Positions 27,056 through 36,586 of a stretch of 64,000 nucleotides of DNA are shown here, piece by piece (the stretch's first letter is position 1; every line of letters starts with the position of its first letter). This stretch comes from Tengunoibacter tsumagoiensis. GTDB lineage: Bacteria > Chloroflexota > Ktedonobacteria > Ktedonobacterales > Ktedonobacteraceae. A program made the position numbers and the translations under genes. The stretch lies in the NCBI RefSeq assembly GCF_003967535.1, contig NZ_BIFR01000002.1:868001-932000 (forward strand). Direction: 5' to 3'. The notes beneath the pieces are model-generated. The model searched no databases and was not told where the DNA came from. It saw only the letters and a program-made list of their open reading frames with translations.

Positions 27056-28051
27056 TTAAAGAGAGCCAACCAGATGGATCAACTGTTTTCGTTCACGTTC
27101 CTCGTCAACAATGGGAACGAGTTGCAGCATTAGCTCATCCAAGCCACTCGCCAAAAGCTCTTTCAGACGACGACGTATTGTTTCCTCAGAGCCGCTGACC
27201 ACTAATGTTCGTACTAAAGCATCGATTTCTTCTTCATTGCCCTCCGCTGCTCTCTTAAAGCCAGCAGCCGCCCACATCCGAGTGAAAGAGCTAAAGCGTG
27301 CGGCAAATTGCACCCCCTGGCGCATCTTTGACCGAACTTTCTCTTCATCAGTACTCAGCGCAATCCGCACATGCGCAATGATTGGAGGAACGGAACGCCC
27401 TCGCTCCTCAGCTCCAGCACGCAGTTCGGGAAGTGCCGACTCCAGAAGATAGGGGATCGGGCAGGCCCAGGAGATTGCTCCATCAGCCATCTCCCCTGCC
27501 AGCCTGAACGTTTTGAGACCGACTGCTGAAGTCAAGAGAGGAAGCGAAGCCCTCCGTGGCATAGAAGCGTTCAGGAGAGTATGCTCCACGTTGAAAAACG
27601 TCCCGTGGTGAGAGATCGCTCCATCCTTGAAAATGCCGCGCAGGATCTCCAGGTACTCCTGGAGATAGGACAGTGGAGTCGTCTGCGCGAGACCATACGA
27701 GTTTTCAATCAACATTCGATTGCCGGGACCGATTCCTAACCGCAGGCGTCCAGGAGCAAGATCCTCTATTGCGAAAGCCTGCCTTGCCAGCGTCAACGGG
27801 TGACGTGTATACACGGGAACAATCGCGCTTCCAAGCCTGATGCGCTCAGTTTGTGTAGCAACCGCCGCAAAGAACGTTACAAGGTCGGCATCTCCGGCAT
27901 TCTGTGCCCAGATTTGTTGGACCCCTGCCTGCTCTGCTTCGCGGACTTTGGTGATGGCATCCAGGATATCAGTCGCCTCAGAAAAAATCCCAACGCGATC
28001 ACGAATGGAGCGCGGAGTTTCAATTGTTGAAAAATGCTTTTTTTGCTGCAT
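27056..28051 (-). CDS. LLM class flavin-dependent oxidoreductase
   Basis: About 331 residues from the ATG at 28051; the open frame extends further upstream but that part overlaps the divergent promoter region and has no family character. The luciferase-like TIM barrel is seen in QIWAQNAGDADLVTFFAAVA, TQTERIRLGSAIVPVYTRHP, LTLARQAFAIEDLAPGRLRL and GIGPGNRMLIENSYG. Members use FMN or F420; the cofactor cannot be fixed here. It is divergent from an MmyB-type regulator 186 bp away, a likely controller. Confidence 0.87.
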   Translation of the reverse strand: MQQKKHFSTIETPRSIRDRVGIFSEATDILDAITKVREAEQAGVQQIWAQNAGDADLVTFFAAVATQTERIRLGSAIVPVYTRHPLTLARQAFAIEDLAPGRLRLGIGPGNRMLIENSYGLAQTTPLSYLQEYLEILRGIFKDGAISHHGTFFNVEHTLLNASMPRRASLPLLTSAVGLKTFRLAGEMADGAISWACPIPYLLESALPELRAGAEERGRSVPPIIAHVRIALSTDEEKVRSKMRQGVQFAARFSSFTRMWAAAGFKRAAEGNEEEIDALVRTLVVSGSEETIRRRLKELLASGLDELMLQLVPIVDEERERKQLIHLVGSL

Positions 28052-28237
28052 CAGATGTTCTCTCTTTCTCTCATCTGCACGTTTTTGTCCTTTGCCGTGA
28101 CCGCATGGATCACGGGGAAATGGACGAGCCAATCGATCTGGTGGTATTATGGGGCAACACCCCTGCTGAAACCAGGAGTGTGTTTTCTCATAGGTGTAAA
28201 AAGTAACAGTTTTTCGCTGCTGAATGATGAGGAACAG

Positions 28238-29092
28238 ATGACAGAACGCGTAAAGCGTCGAGCCGGGCTCTCCGATTTTTTGCGCACCCGTCGTGCTCGC
28301 TTGCGTCCCGAACAGTTTGATTTCCCAACAGGTGCGAGGCGACACACGCCTGGACTCCGACGTGAGGAACTAGCAGGACTCGTGGGCGTGGGTATTTCCT
28401 GGTACACCTGGCTCGAACAAGGCCGAGATATTCAGGTCTCCGATCACGTCCTCTCTCGCCTCGCAGATATCTTGCAGCTCGACGTTGAGGAACGTCGTCA
28501 TTTATTTACGCTGGCACGAGATCGCATTCCGCTGCCAGGAGAAGCAGATAGAGAGAAGCTTTCACCGCACACTCCCTATCAAGCTATCCTCGATGCCTTT
28601 CTCTACCCGGCCCAACTGCTCGATCATCGTTTGAATGTGGTGGCGGGGAATAGCAGTGCCAGCCAACTCTTCGGCGATTACTCCACCCTCTCTGAGCGCG
28701 AACGCAATCTGGCCTGGTCGCTCTTCATGAACCCGTTGCAACGCCAGCGTTTTGTCCACTGGGAACGTGCCGCACGCGGTTGCATTGCGCACTTGCGTGC
28801 GATAAGGGACCAGTATGGCGATGAAGCATGGGTGACGGAATTGATTGCCGATCTGCAAGCCGCCAGCCCTGAATTTCGGGCCTGGTGGCCTGCGCATGAA
28901 ATTCTCCTGACATGCAACAGTTTTGGTGAACTGTATCATCCCCTGGTTGGCAACCTGGCCTTGCAGATCACGACGCTCACCGTTCCTGAAAGACCTGATT
29001 GGGGGATGGTTGTCTATACTCCTCTGTCGCAGACCGACACGGCAACCAAGCTAGACGCGTTGATGAGAGGGGAAGCTTATCCCCATCTTTGA
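28238..29092 (+). CDS. XRE/MmyB-like transcriptional regulator
   Basis: 284 residues. The N-terminus (LSDFLRTRRARLRPEQFDFP, RRHTPGLRREELAGLVGVGI, SWYTWLEQGRDIQVSDHVLS) is the HTH of the MmyB family; PYQAILDAFLYPAQLLDHRL onward (AHLRAIRDQYGDEAWVTELI, SPEFRAWWPAHEI) is the MmyB ligand-binding domain, thought to bind fatty-acid-like molecules. ATG 28238 with AGGA upstream is chosen; a much longer open frame to 28034 is not supported. Divergent from the LLM oxidoreductase gene, which is often the target of such regulators. Confidence 0.92.
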   Translation: MTERVKRRAGLSDFLRTRRARLRPEQFDFPTGARRHTPGLRREELAGLVGVGISWYTWLEQGRDIQVSDHVLSRLADILQLDVEERRHLFTLARDRIPLPGEADREKLSPHTPYQAILDAFLYPAQLLDHRLNVVAGNSSASQLFGDYSTLSERERNLAWSLFMNPLQRQRFVHWERAARGCIAHLRAIRDQYGDEAWVTELIADLQAASPEFRAWWPAHEILLTCNSFGELYHPLVGNLALQITTLTVPERPDWGMVVYTPLSQTDTATKLDALMRGEAYPHL

Positions 29093-29359
29093 TCTGGCAA
29101 GATGAGACAACAGAGCTTTTTGGGGACAATCATTATTTTCATCATCAGAATGAGGATCACGGCGAAAGAGAAACCGCCTCACGGACCCATAAACGTAGCA
29201 TATCTCTTCGTCTGAGAAAAGGCAAGCTTTTTAATCCAATTTCGTCATTCATAGGAGTCTACATCGTAGCAGGGAGTGCGTCCCAGATCTCTCTTGAGAA
29301 CAGGCATAACCCACATGATGAGAAAAAGAGATATGTCCCATGAGAGAGCAAGAAACTTG

Positions 29360-30133
29360 TTACGCAAGCTTTTCTGCTACATTGCACAATGCGGGAAGAG
29401 ATGTGAAAGGATGCCAAAGGTTGAAGTACACACGAGAGACACCCATCTTCTCTAATGCTTCAACCTGCTGCTCAAATGCTGCTACTTCCTGGTCCCAGCC
29501 GATGGAGAGTTGAACAGGTCTTCTTGATTTCGCGATATGGAGGCTCGCTTGTCGCAGCATATCTTCTCCCCATACATTGATTTCATCTGCGTACTTGATC
29601 GCACTTCGTACAAGATAGCTTGATCCGCCAGCACCAATGACAATGCGGGGGGGACGGGCTGGAACTGGACGGCACCCAGCTCCTTGTGTATGGAGATAGC
29701 GACCCTCAAAGGTAACGTGTTCACCAGTCCACACTCGTTGTAACAACATGATGGTCTCTTCCAATGCATCTACTCGTTCATGACCAGCAGGCCAGGGCTC
29801 TCCCCATGCATGAGGCTCTGGTGGGTAATCCCCCGCTCCAATTCCTAGTTCAAAGCGTCCATGACTCATCATCGCCAGCATGGTTGTTTCCTTTGCAAGG
29901 CGACCAACCTGCATATTTGGGTGAGAAAGAACCATGGGGACCAGACTCACGCGTTGAGTTGCCACTGCGAGTGCCCCATAGAGTGTGAGCCCAGAAAGAA
30001 AAGGGTCATCAGCATCGCCATAGTAGCGATCCCCAATACCAATGGCGTCAATACAGCTTTGATCTGCTTCTTTTGCTGCTGCAAGCATATCTTCCCATTC
30101 CGTTTTGGCGTAGAATATTACTCCAATGCGCAT
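29360..30133 (-). CDS. LLM class flavin-dependent oxidoreductase
   Basis: About 257 residues from ATG 30133 (MRIGVIFYAKTEWEDMLAAA), a typical LLM start with GGGAG upstream; the frame extends 31 codons further but without family character. GALAVATQRVSLVPMVLSHP, LAMMSHGRFELGIGAGDYPP and VGRLAKETTMLA are luciferase-like signatures; PRIVIGAGGSSYLVRSAIKY is the later barrel strand. Cofactor probably F420 or FMN. No operon partner. Confidence 0.87.
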   Translation of the reverse strand: MRIGVIFYAKTEWEDMLAAAKEADQSCIDAIGIGDRYYGDADDPFLSGLTLYGALAVATQRVSLVPMVLSHPNMQVGRLAKETTMLAMMSHGRFELGIGAGDYPPEPHAWGEPWPAGHERVDALEETIMLLQRVWTGEHVTFEGRYLHTQGAGCRPVPARPPRIVIGAGGSSYLVRSAIKYADEINVWGEDMLRQASLHIAKSRRPVQLSIGWDQEVAAFEQQVEALEKMGVSRVYFNLWHPFTSLPALCNVAEKLA

Positions 30134-30266
30134 AGGCGTTTTTGTCTCCCTCACTCGTTCATCAGCCTCTGTGCTGTAAAAGCAAGTATACCCAACACCT
30201 GCGAAAAATACCAGATCCCGCCTCATTATCTGGATCTGTCCCGATTTTGACGATAGATAACAAAGA

Positions 30267-30740
30267 ATGCAAACTCAACTTGAAGTTTGCCGTTTGACCA
30301 CCAGGAGTGGCCATTTTGGTGAGAACTCGTCGAAACAGGGAATATGCCAGCCTTTCGTGATCGTTGATCTTGCCAGTGGGCGCATTGTTGGCGAGACGCG
30401 GTACGTGAATATCATGGTGCAGGATCGCGGTTTAGAAATCGGCTCGACCTGGCTGGCCCCATCGGTTCAGCGCACCGGCATGAATACCGAGGGCAAATAT
30501 TTACTGTTGAACCATGCCTTTGAGCAACTAAGCGCGATTCGCGTGCAACTGAAGACGCATCACCTCAATGTACAATTGCAGCGGGCTATTGAGCGCCTGG
30601 GCACGGTGAAAGAGGGCACCCTGCGCAACTGTAGGATTATGCCCGATGGCTCCTATCGTCACTCAGTTTACTACAGCATCATCGAAAGCGAGTGGTCGCA
30701 GGTCAAAGCGGGGCTTGAGGCAAAGATGCATCGTGCTTGA
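30267..30740 (+). CDS. RimJ/RimL-type GNAT acetyltransferase, probably N-terminally truncated
   Basis: 157 residues. QPFVIVDLASGRIVGETRYV, LEIGSTWLAPSVQRTGMNTE and GKYLLLNHAFEQLSAIRVQL correspond to the acetyl-CoA core; RAIERLGTVKEGTLRN and RHSVYYSIIESEW to the C-terminus of this family. Full-length relatives have about 50-60 more residues at the N-terminus, and there is no clear ribosome site before the ATG, so the gene has probably lost its 5' end. A strong terminator follows. Confidence 0.7.
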   Translation: MQTQLEVCRLTTRSGHFGENSSKQGICQPFVIVDLASGRIVGETRYVNIMVQDRGLEIGSTWLAPSVQRTGMNTEGKYLLLNHAFEQLSAIRVQLKTHHLNVQLQRAIERLGTVKEGTLRNCRIMPDGSYRHSVYYSIIESEWSQVKAGLEAKMHRA

Positions 30741-30770
30741 GAACAGATGGACATCACGTTTTTGTGTGAG

Positions 30771-30801
30771 AGGCCCCGGCTCACCTGAGCCGGGGCCTTT
30801 C
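30771..30801 (+). terminator. Rho-independent-type hairpin
   Basis: AGGCCCCGGCTCA (30771-30783) and TGAGCCGGGGCCT (30786-30798) form a perfect 13-bp GC-rich stem with a 2-nt nominal loop, followed by TTTCG, 30 bp after the GNAT stop. Confidence 0.8.
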
Positions 30802-31216
30802 GTGATGAGGATGAATGGTAAGCTTTCATTGGACGATAAGATTATTCAATGTGTATGCAGTAATACAAACACTGGATGAGGAATAGTAGAGCGGAAAAGA
30901 GTAAAGGACTAGATGGAAAAAATGGCATATATACAATTAATCTGTATGCATTTATAATTAGAGAAGATACTGTTGGCTGCCAAATAAAACTTCGTTTTGG
31001 CTGTCCCATATTTTTTCGCCGATTCTCTACCAACTGACTAGAGAAGCTAGAAACGAGCAATGGAGCATGTTTGTATCTGCTAAAACCGTCGGCTTTTATC
31101 TGGCAACTCTGCAAGAATCTTCAGGCAAATGATAGAGCACGTCATGAACATACAGGCGGTTCAACGAGACGGTATTGAGCAACTCCCACTTGTAAAGCAA
31201 GGAAAGGCACTTTTGA
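30802..31216. other. Region without a supportable gene
   Basis: AT-rich stretch between the GNAT terminator and the phosphotransferase gene. Frames are short and lack start signals; nothing recognisable. Confidence 0.4.
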
Positions 31217-32623
31217 ATGACTGAGCATCACATAAAACCTCCTGCCGTTGACCTGATCGTGTTTCGTCAAGCAGACTTGCAGGTCCTGCTCCAGGCCAGT
31301 GGCGAGGAATGGGTTCTTCCAGTTCTTCCACTGCCCCAACGTCCCTGGCCTGCCGATGTCCAGGCACTCAGCGAGTCAATGAAGCAATTGTTTGGGCTTC
31401 CTCGACCCTGGCCGGTTGTACGCTGTGTCGCGATGCAGGAAACGCCTCCCTTCTCGGCATTGTGCTTTTTTGTGGAGTGCCCCGATCCTGCATGGCAGCC
31501 CACTGCCCCAGATCTGCAATGGGTCGCGTCCTCGCAGCTTGAGCATTTGCCGTTCGCCAGAGAGGAGCAACGCGCTTCTATCGAGCACGTGCTTCACGAG
31601 GTGGAGACGGGCTATGTACCACCGTTGCGCACGCCCTGGGAGCGTCTGGGCTGGTTAAGCGAAGCCTCCTCCTGGATCGTTGAGCAACTGGCACAGCATA
31701 ACTACCAGGTGCGTGAAATTGAACAGGTGAAGCACTGGTGCATCTCCTGTGTCTTGCGTATCCATACAATGTCGGAGACGCTGTATTTCAAAGCGACCTT
31801 GCTTCCCTCACATACGAATGGATATGCGACAAATCCGCTATTGTTTTCCAACGAAGCGGCATTGGTTAGCTTCTTGGCCTCCCACTTCCCTGAGCATGCA
31901 CCTGTCCCTATCGCGGTTGATGAGCAGCGAGGCTGGCTCCTTATGCGTGATTTCGGCCACGCCCTCAGTAACCAAAAAAAGGATCTCGACCGCTTCACGC
32001 GTGTGGTTAGCGTGCTTGGTCAGATGCAGACAGCGCTCAATCACCAGGTCCCACAACTCCTCGCGCTTGGTTGCAAGGATCGAAGGTTGGGCACGCTACT
32101 CGACGAATTTGCCACCTTGCTCGCTGATGAAGCGGTATTGGCAGACCTGCAGGAGGAGGAATGCGCTCGTGTGCGTGCCTCTGTCCCCGTGCTTCACGAG
32201 CTGGTAACACGACTGGAACGCTACAACATTCCAGCATCCCTGGTCCATGGTGATCTGCATCCAGGCAATATTGGGATACATCAAGAACGAGTTGTCTTCT
32301 TCGATTGGACCGACGGCTGTGTCTCGCATCCTTTCATTGATGCTCTGATGATGACTGCTGGACAGTATCTTTTTCCTGATATTGCTGATGCTCGCTCGCA
32401 ATTACGCGAGGCCTACCTTGCCGCCTGGTCAGCCTATGAGACGCCAGAACGGCTAGAAGAGGCGCTCACGCTGTCGCAGCCGATCACCATGTTGCTTCTG
32501 ACGATCAGCTTCCAACGCCTCTTCAACAATTGCGAGCCACTCTGGCAGCCATTCTGGCGCGAAGGGGTCGCGGCCTGGCTCCGCGATATGCTCGAAAGCC
32601 TGAGCGAGTGTCAACTATCGTAG
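31217..32623 (+). CDS. Aminoglycoside phosphotransferase-family protein with NUDIX-like N-terminus
   Basis: 468 residues. The N-terminal ~140 residues (VDLIVFRQADLQVLLQASGE, EWVLPVLPLPQRPWPADVQA, LQWVASSQLEHLPFAREEQR) resemble a Nudix fold without the Nudix box. From about 170 an APH/choline-kinase fold follows: GWLLMRDFGHAL, SLVHGDLHPGNIGIHQERVV (catalytic HGDxxxxN) and VFFDWTDGCVSHPFIDAL (metal Asp). It should be a small-molecule kinase; substrate unknown. AAGGAAAGG lies upstream of the ATG. Confidence 0.82.
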   Translation: MTEHHIKPPAVDLIVFRQADLQVLLQASGEEWVLPVLPLPQRPWPADVQALSESMKQLFGLPRPWPVVRCVAMQETPPFSALCFFVECPDPAWQPTAPDLQWVASSQLEHLPFAREEQRASIEHVLHEVETGYVPPLRTPWERLGWLSEASSWIVEQLAQHNYQVREIEQVKHWCISCVLRIHTMSETLYFKATLLPSHTNGYATNPLLFSNEAALVSFLASHFPEHAPVPIAVDEQRGWLLMRDFGHALSNQKKDLDRFTRVVSVLGQMQTALNHQVPQLLALGCKDRRLGTLLDEFATLLADEAVLADLQEEECARVRASVPVLHELVTRLERYNIPASLVHGDLHPGNIGIHQERVVFFDWTDGCVSHPFIDALMMTAGQYLFPDIADARSQLREAYLAAWSAYETPERLEEALTLSQPITMLLLTISFQRLFNNCEPLWQPFWREGVAAWLRDMLESLSECQLS

Positions 32624-32644
32624 CGAAAATGTCAAGACTACCAT

Positions 32645-33406
32645 TTAAGAAAGACGAGAAGGACCTTGTCGGAGACGTTGACGTTGTGCAATTGCATCTC
32701 GATTCCATACTGACTCAATCCACCACGTGACACCAGCTTTCGCATATGGAGCAATGATTGCAGCCGCTCTCTCTGGATCATCTCCAGGCGTCTCTGCCTC
32801 AGTAATAATGTCAAAGGGCATAGGAGACAGGCGTTGGTTTTCAACCAGGGCTTTCCATTGCCCAATCTCATCTGGCGTTCCCTGTACCATTGCTCCATCC
32901 GCATGAGTTGCGCGCCTGAGCTGACTCGGTTTTTTACCCCCAACGACCCAGGTTGGAATACGAGGAAGTTGTAAGGGTTTGAGACCAGTCATTTCTTCTA
33001 AATGATAGTGCTCCGCACTAAATGTGAATGGTTCACCGCTCCAGAGGCCATTGATAATTGTAAGCCCTTCATCGAGCATCCTGGCTCGAATTCCATAGTC
33101 CTTTACGACTCCAGTCTGATCCAGTTCAATGACTCCAAGACCAACTGCAAGAATGACACGTCCTTGTGAAAAATGATCCAGTGCTGCTGTTTCAAAAGCC
33201 ACAGTCCAGGGATGATGCAGTGGCAATGCTGTCACCATCGTACCTAAGCGAATATGCTGTGTATGAGCAGCAATAGCTGTAAGCGTGACCCAAGAACTTC
33301 CCCACTCGTCTGTGACAAAAACACTATCCCATCCTGCGGCTTCCGCTTCCTGCGCCATTTCGATCTTTTCTTGTAGAGTACCAAGGAGAACAAAACCGTA
33401 CTTCAT
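32645..33406 (-). CDS. LLM class flavin-dependent oxidoreductase
   Basis: About 253 residues from ATG 33406, which has AAAGGAG 8 nt upstream. MKYGFVLLGTLQEKIEMAQE, AEAAGWDSVFVTDEWGSSW, IRLGTMVTALPLHHPWTVAF and LDHFSQGRVILAVGLG are the luciferase-like barrel motifs. The third LLM gene in 6.5 kb; it is convergent with the phosphotransferase, 21 bp from its stop. Confidence 0.88.
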   Translation of the reverse strand: MKYGFVLLGTLQEKIEMAQEAEAAGWDSVFVTDEWGSSWVTLTAIAAHTQHIRLGTMVTALPLHHPWTVAFETAALDHFSQGRVILAVGLGVIELDQTGVVKDYGIRARMLDEGLTIINGLWSGEPFTFSAEHYHLEEMTGLKPLQLPRIPTWVVGGKKPSQLRRATHADGAMVQGTPDEIGQWKALVENQRLSPMPFDIITEAETPGDDPERAAAIIAPYAKAGVTWWIESVWNRDAIAQRQRLRQGPSRLS

Positions 33407-34135
33407 AAAGAAAGCTCCTTTTTCTTTCAGAGTGCAATCCAATATACGATACTCTTGTTAACATACCCTGTCATATTTGGCTCTTGAGTATTACGGCTTA
33501 GGAATACTCAAGGGTCTTTGTTCGCATCAGTATGAAAGAATTGGTTCAAGTCAAACCTTCCAGGGTGGTTTTCATACTACTGAAGCTCTTTAGTTTCCGT
33601 AATGCCCCAATATTGACCTTGACCCGCGTTTGGAGGTCATCTCCAATTGTTGCAGATACCTGATACATTTTATCTCTCCCATCCTCTATCGCAACAAGCG
33701 ACTGTTTCTTGCGATAAAATTGTAAGAGACGATGGATCAAACTCCATTGTAGAACAATGAAAATCCCATCCATTTGCCAATGCCATCGGAACAAGTAGAA
33801 TACTTGTCATGTCAATTATTCATGAAGTAGCTTATTTCTATTGACTTGACGGTAAATCTTGTGTACATTAGTAGCAGAAGCGTTTTGTGCCAATTGGTTC
33901 GTGGGGGCAAACGATCTGTTGCCTTCACACAGACAACGAAATAATGTGCCAGACCTGGACAGAAGTGAAGATGCTCCCCATCGTTGACGTTGCATCCTTT
34001 GTGTTGGATCGAGGGAGTGAAGAATAACAACGTTTCTTCCTCATCGTATACCTTTTATCCAACTCTTTCCACGAGACTGATCCTTTCCCCCACCCTGTTG
34101 AGAACGATCCTCGTATCGTATCGGCTGTTCACGGA
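33407..34135. other. Intergenic region, no firm gene
   Basis: An 82-codon minus-strand frame (33546-33794) contains KKQSLVAIEDGRDKMYQVSA but no recognised domain, and its start lacks a ribosome site. The remainder (33800-34135) is AT-rich and probably carries the promoter of the 34136 gene. Confidence 0.35.
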
Positions 34136-35824
34136 GTGCTCTTTCGGAGACCGTCTTTTTTTCATGAAATTGAGCAGAATATGATTCTTGATAACGCTCA
34201 CCTTGTGGAAGACCAGAACACAGGCCTTGTGGTACCAGAGAGTCAACGTTCAGTATCACTATTTCGCATGGAAGACCAGGATTCTTTGCAAGAGGTTATT
34301 GACCTCCTCCGTCAACAAGAATGTGCTATCTTTCTTCTCTTACCAATTTCTGGACAGATATTTCTCCAGGCTGACCATTTTCTTGCGCTCCGCTCTTTCC
34401 TTGACGAAAGAAAGCATCCTTCCTTTTTTGCTCTGGTCATCCCATCTCATCGCACCCAGGAAATAGCCCTGGCCACTCGTTATGGCATCGAGCATGCTGC
34501 CTCTGTTGAAGCGGCACTTCAATCGCTTCTCTCTTTTTATTCTCGTGACTTTGAGGGTGCACATCCACCTATTGAGATGATGAGACACGATCAAAGAACA
34601 GAGCCCATTCCAATGATAAGGGATTCTGCTTTTGGGAATGGCTCGCCAGGAGCATTCACAGCAAGAAAACGGCCATATCTGCTCGGTATGGGGGTCGTTC
34701 TTGTCCTGATGCTTCTCGCGAGTCTGATTGTCGTCCCGCTCCTGCTCCTTCCAACACATCCAACCACGATCAAACGGAACACAGAAACAGGACCAATTGG
34801 AACGCTCATGTTTGGGAGTAGTGGGCAATTTGACCCGAGTATCACCAGGGGATACAACGATATCATTATGATGTCACTTCACTCCATTCCACCGCCCCCA
34901 GCAGGTCTGTGTAATGATGTGTGGTTACTTCCAGATGCAGGCGATGATACCATCCCCCCATTGCTTATCGATTCTCTTCATACAGGAGGAGATGTTCATG
35001 TGATGTACACATCTCCCGATCATACCAATCTGCTTGCATCGTATAGTGGGGTACGTGTGATTGCCCAATCGAGTACTATCACGCCCGATACTCCCAGCCA
35101 GGATCCCGCAGATTGGCGATGGCAGGGATTTATCCCAAACACGCCAACGCCAGGGGATGGAAAACACTATTCCTTACTCTCTCATTTGCGGCATCTGCTT
35201 GCGAAAGATCCAACCCTACAGGAGAACCAGCTCCCTGGTGGACTGGCGACCTGGCTTACCCGTAATGTCGCAAAAGTCGAAGAGTGGGCTTCAGCAGCAC
35301 AAGGGGATTGGCATGGCCTACAGACAGATGGGACACAAATTCACAACCATATGCTCCGTATTTTAGCGTATCTGGACGGGTGGTCCTATTATCTCCAGGA
35401 TGTTCCCGCAGCATCGCCGTGGATTGTTGATCCACAAGCTGGAAAGATCGGGCTTCTCAATCGTGTTCCCAATCAAAATCCCCCCGGTTTTCTGGAACAC
35501 GTTGCGATGCATCTGACAGGTCTGGCTGAAGCGCCAGGTCATACTGCCCAACAGCGCCAACTTTCTATCCTGGTAGATACAGCCATTCTGAGAATGAGAA
35601 CAGACCTACTTCAAGTCCGGACGGACGCAGCGAAACTGGCGCAAATGAATGGGGAGCAGTTACAGCAACAAGATACTGATACGATCCTCAATGAAATGGC
35701 AATGCTTACCACGGAGGTCAAATCGGGCTGGTTTGATCCCAGTACGGGCGAAAATATGGGAGGCGTTTTATGGATTGCCTCTTGTCTTCAACAACTTACG
35801 ACGATACCAGTCACCCTTCCATAA
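34136..35824 (+). CDS. Membrane-anchored protein with N-terminal Rossmann-like domain, unknown function
   Basis: 562 residues from a GTG (34136); an ATG 15 codons later is an alternative. Residues ~45-140 look Rossmann-like (LQEVIDLLRQQECAIFLLLP, FFALVIPSHRTQEIALATRY). A single TM helix, LLGMGVVLVLMLLASLIVVP, near 185-210 separates it from an outer ~350-residue domain rich in Pro, Trp and Asp (AGLCNDVWLLPDAGDDTIPP, HMLRILAYLDGWSYYLQDVP). No family recognised. It is convergent with the minus-strand island genes and shares their cytosolic-TM-outer layout. Confidence 0.65.
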   Translation: MLFRRPSFFHEIEQNMILDNAHLVEDQNTGLVVPESQRSVSLFRMEDQDSLQEVIDLLRQQECAIFLLLPISGQIFLQADHFLALRSFLDERKHPSFFALVIPSHRTQEIALATRYGIEHAASVEAALQSLLSFYSRDFEGAHPPIEMMRHDQRTEPIPMIRDSAFGNGSPGAFTARKRPYLLGMGVVLVLMLLASLIVVPLLLLPTHPTTIKRNTETGPIGTLMFGSSGQFDPSITRGYNDIIMMSLHSIPPPPAGLCNDVWLLPDAGDDTIPPLLIDSLHTGGDVHVMYTSPDHTNLLASYSGVRVIAQSSTITPDTPSQDPADWRWQGFIPNTPTPGDGKHYSLLSHLRHLLAKDPTLQENQLPGGLATWLTRNVAKVEEWASAAQGDWHGLQTDGTQIHNHMLRILAYLDGWSYYLQDVPAASPWIVDPQAGKIGLLNRVPNQNPPGFLEHVAMHLTGLAEAPGHTAQQRQLSILVDTAILRMRTDLLQVRTDAAKLAQMNGEQLQQQDTDTILNEMAMLTTEVKSGWFDPSTGENMGGVLWIASCLQQLTTIPVTLP

Positions 35825-35893
35825 CCTCAAGCGTAGCAGCCTCTTGTCGAGCTATCAGGGGAGGAATGCGCTCTCCTGTGCCTTCTGTTGATA

Positions 35894-35940
35894 GTACCCT
35901 TGTCCAACGTTCGCGTTGGATGAGGGTGCTATGTTTTTCT
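35894..35940 (+). terminator. Terminator between convergent genes
   Basis: A 16-bp stem with three mismatches around a TTCG loop (arms 35894-35909 and 35914-35929, core CCAACGTTCGCGTTGG) is followed by a T-rich run (ATGTTTTTCTC). It lies 70 bp after the stop of the plus-strand membrane protein. Confidence 0.75.
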
Positions 35941-36001
35941 CTTTGAAACGTCGATGCACGATATTCCTTGCTTATGGTCTGGCTTCTTTGCAACGGAACA
36001 T

Positions 36002-36451
36002 TTACCTTTTGTGTATTTTTACGCCGATAACGCACAGTACGTCGCCTGCATCAACCTTCTTTCCTTCTTCTTGCTTGATTTCCAGCAGCACTCCATGGTG
36101 AGGTGCCTGGATATCGAAATATCGTTCAGCCTGTACCGTAACAAGGCTTTGACCAGTCCGTATAGTCTCCCCTTTTGCAACATGCCACAAGAGAATGTGT
36201 CCTTCTCCAAGAGGATTCATGTCAGGAATACAGATGGAAAGATGATAGAATGTCTCATCCTCACTCCGATGTTTTGCAGCACGCCGTTGTTGGAGCCTGA
36301 TCACACTGATGAGAAGCATGATCACAAGAATGATGACGATACCCATCTGGCCTATCCCGATGATACTACTATGTAACCAGCCTCTCAGGAGAGACGCATC
36401 AAGTGGCTGAAAGGCTCTTCCTTGAGCAAGAGATCCGCTTAGTTCTCTCAT
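36002..36451 (-). CDS. TM-anchored lipoyl/biotinyl-like domain protein
   Basis: 149 residues. One TM helix (SSIIGIGQMGIVIILVIMLL) near residue 30-50 is followed by a basic stretch and a hammerhead domain: GHILLWHVAKGETIRTGQSL, VTVQAERYFDIQAPHHGVLL, EEGKKVDAGDVLCVIG. The pattern is that of a biotinyl/lipoyl domain, but the modified Lys of the DKA/MKM hairpin is replaced (AER), so it is unlikely to be lipoylated or biotinylated. AAAGGAG lies 12 nt before the ATG. Such unmodified hammerheads often act as structural or adaptor modules. Confidence 0.75.
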   Translation of the reverse strand: MRELSGSLAQGRAFQPLDASLLRGWLHSSIIGIGQMGIVIILVIMLLISVIRLQQRRAAKHRSEDETFYHLSICIPDMNPLGEGHILLWHVAKGETIRTGQSLVTVQAERYFDIQAPHHGVLLEIKQEEGKKVDAGDVLCVIGVKIHKR

Positions 36452-36586
36452 GATGTTGTCTGCTCTCCTTTCAAGAAACCCCTGGGCGAACTCGAGAGGA
36501 AGACGAGAGAAGCGAGAACCCTCTTCCCTTTGAAAAAGGACGATTTTTTCTCTTGTCGTGATGAGAAAAAGAAGGAATCGCCAACG

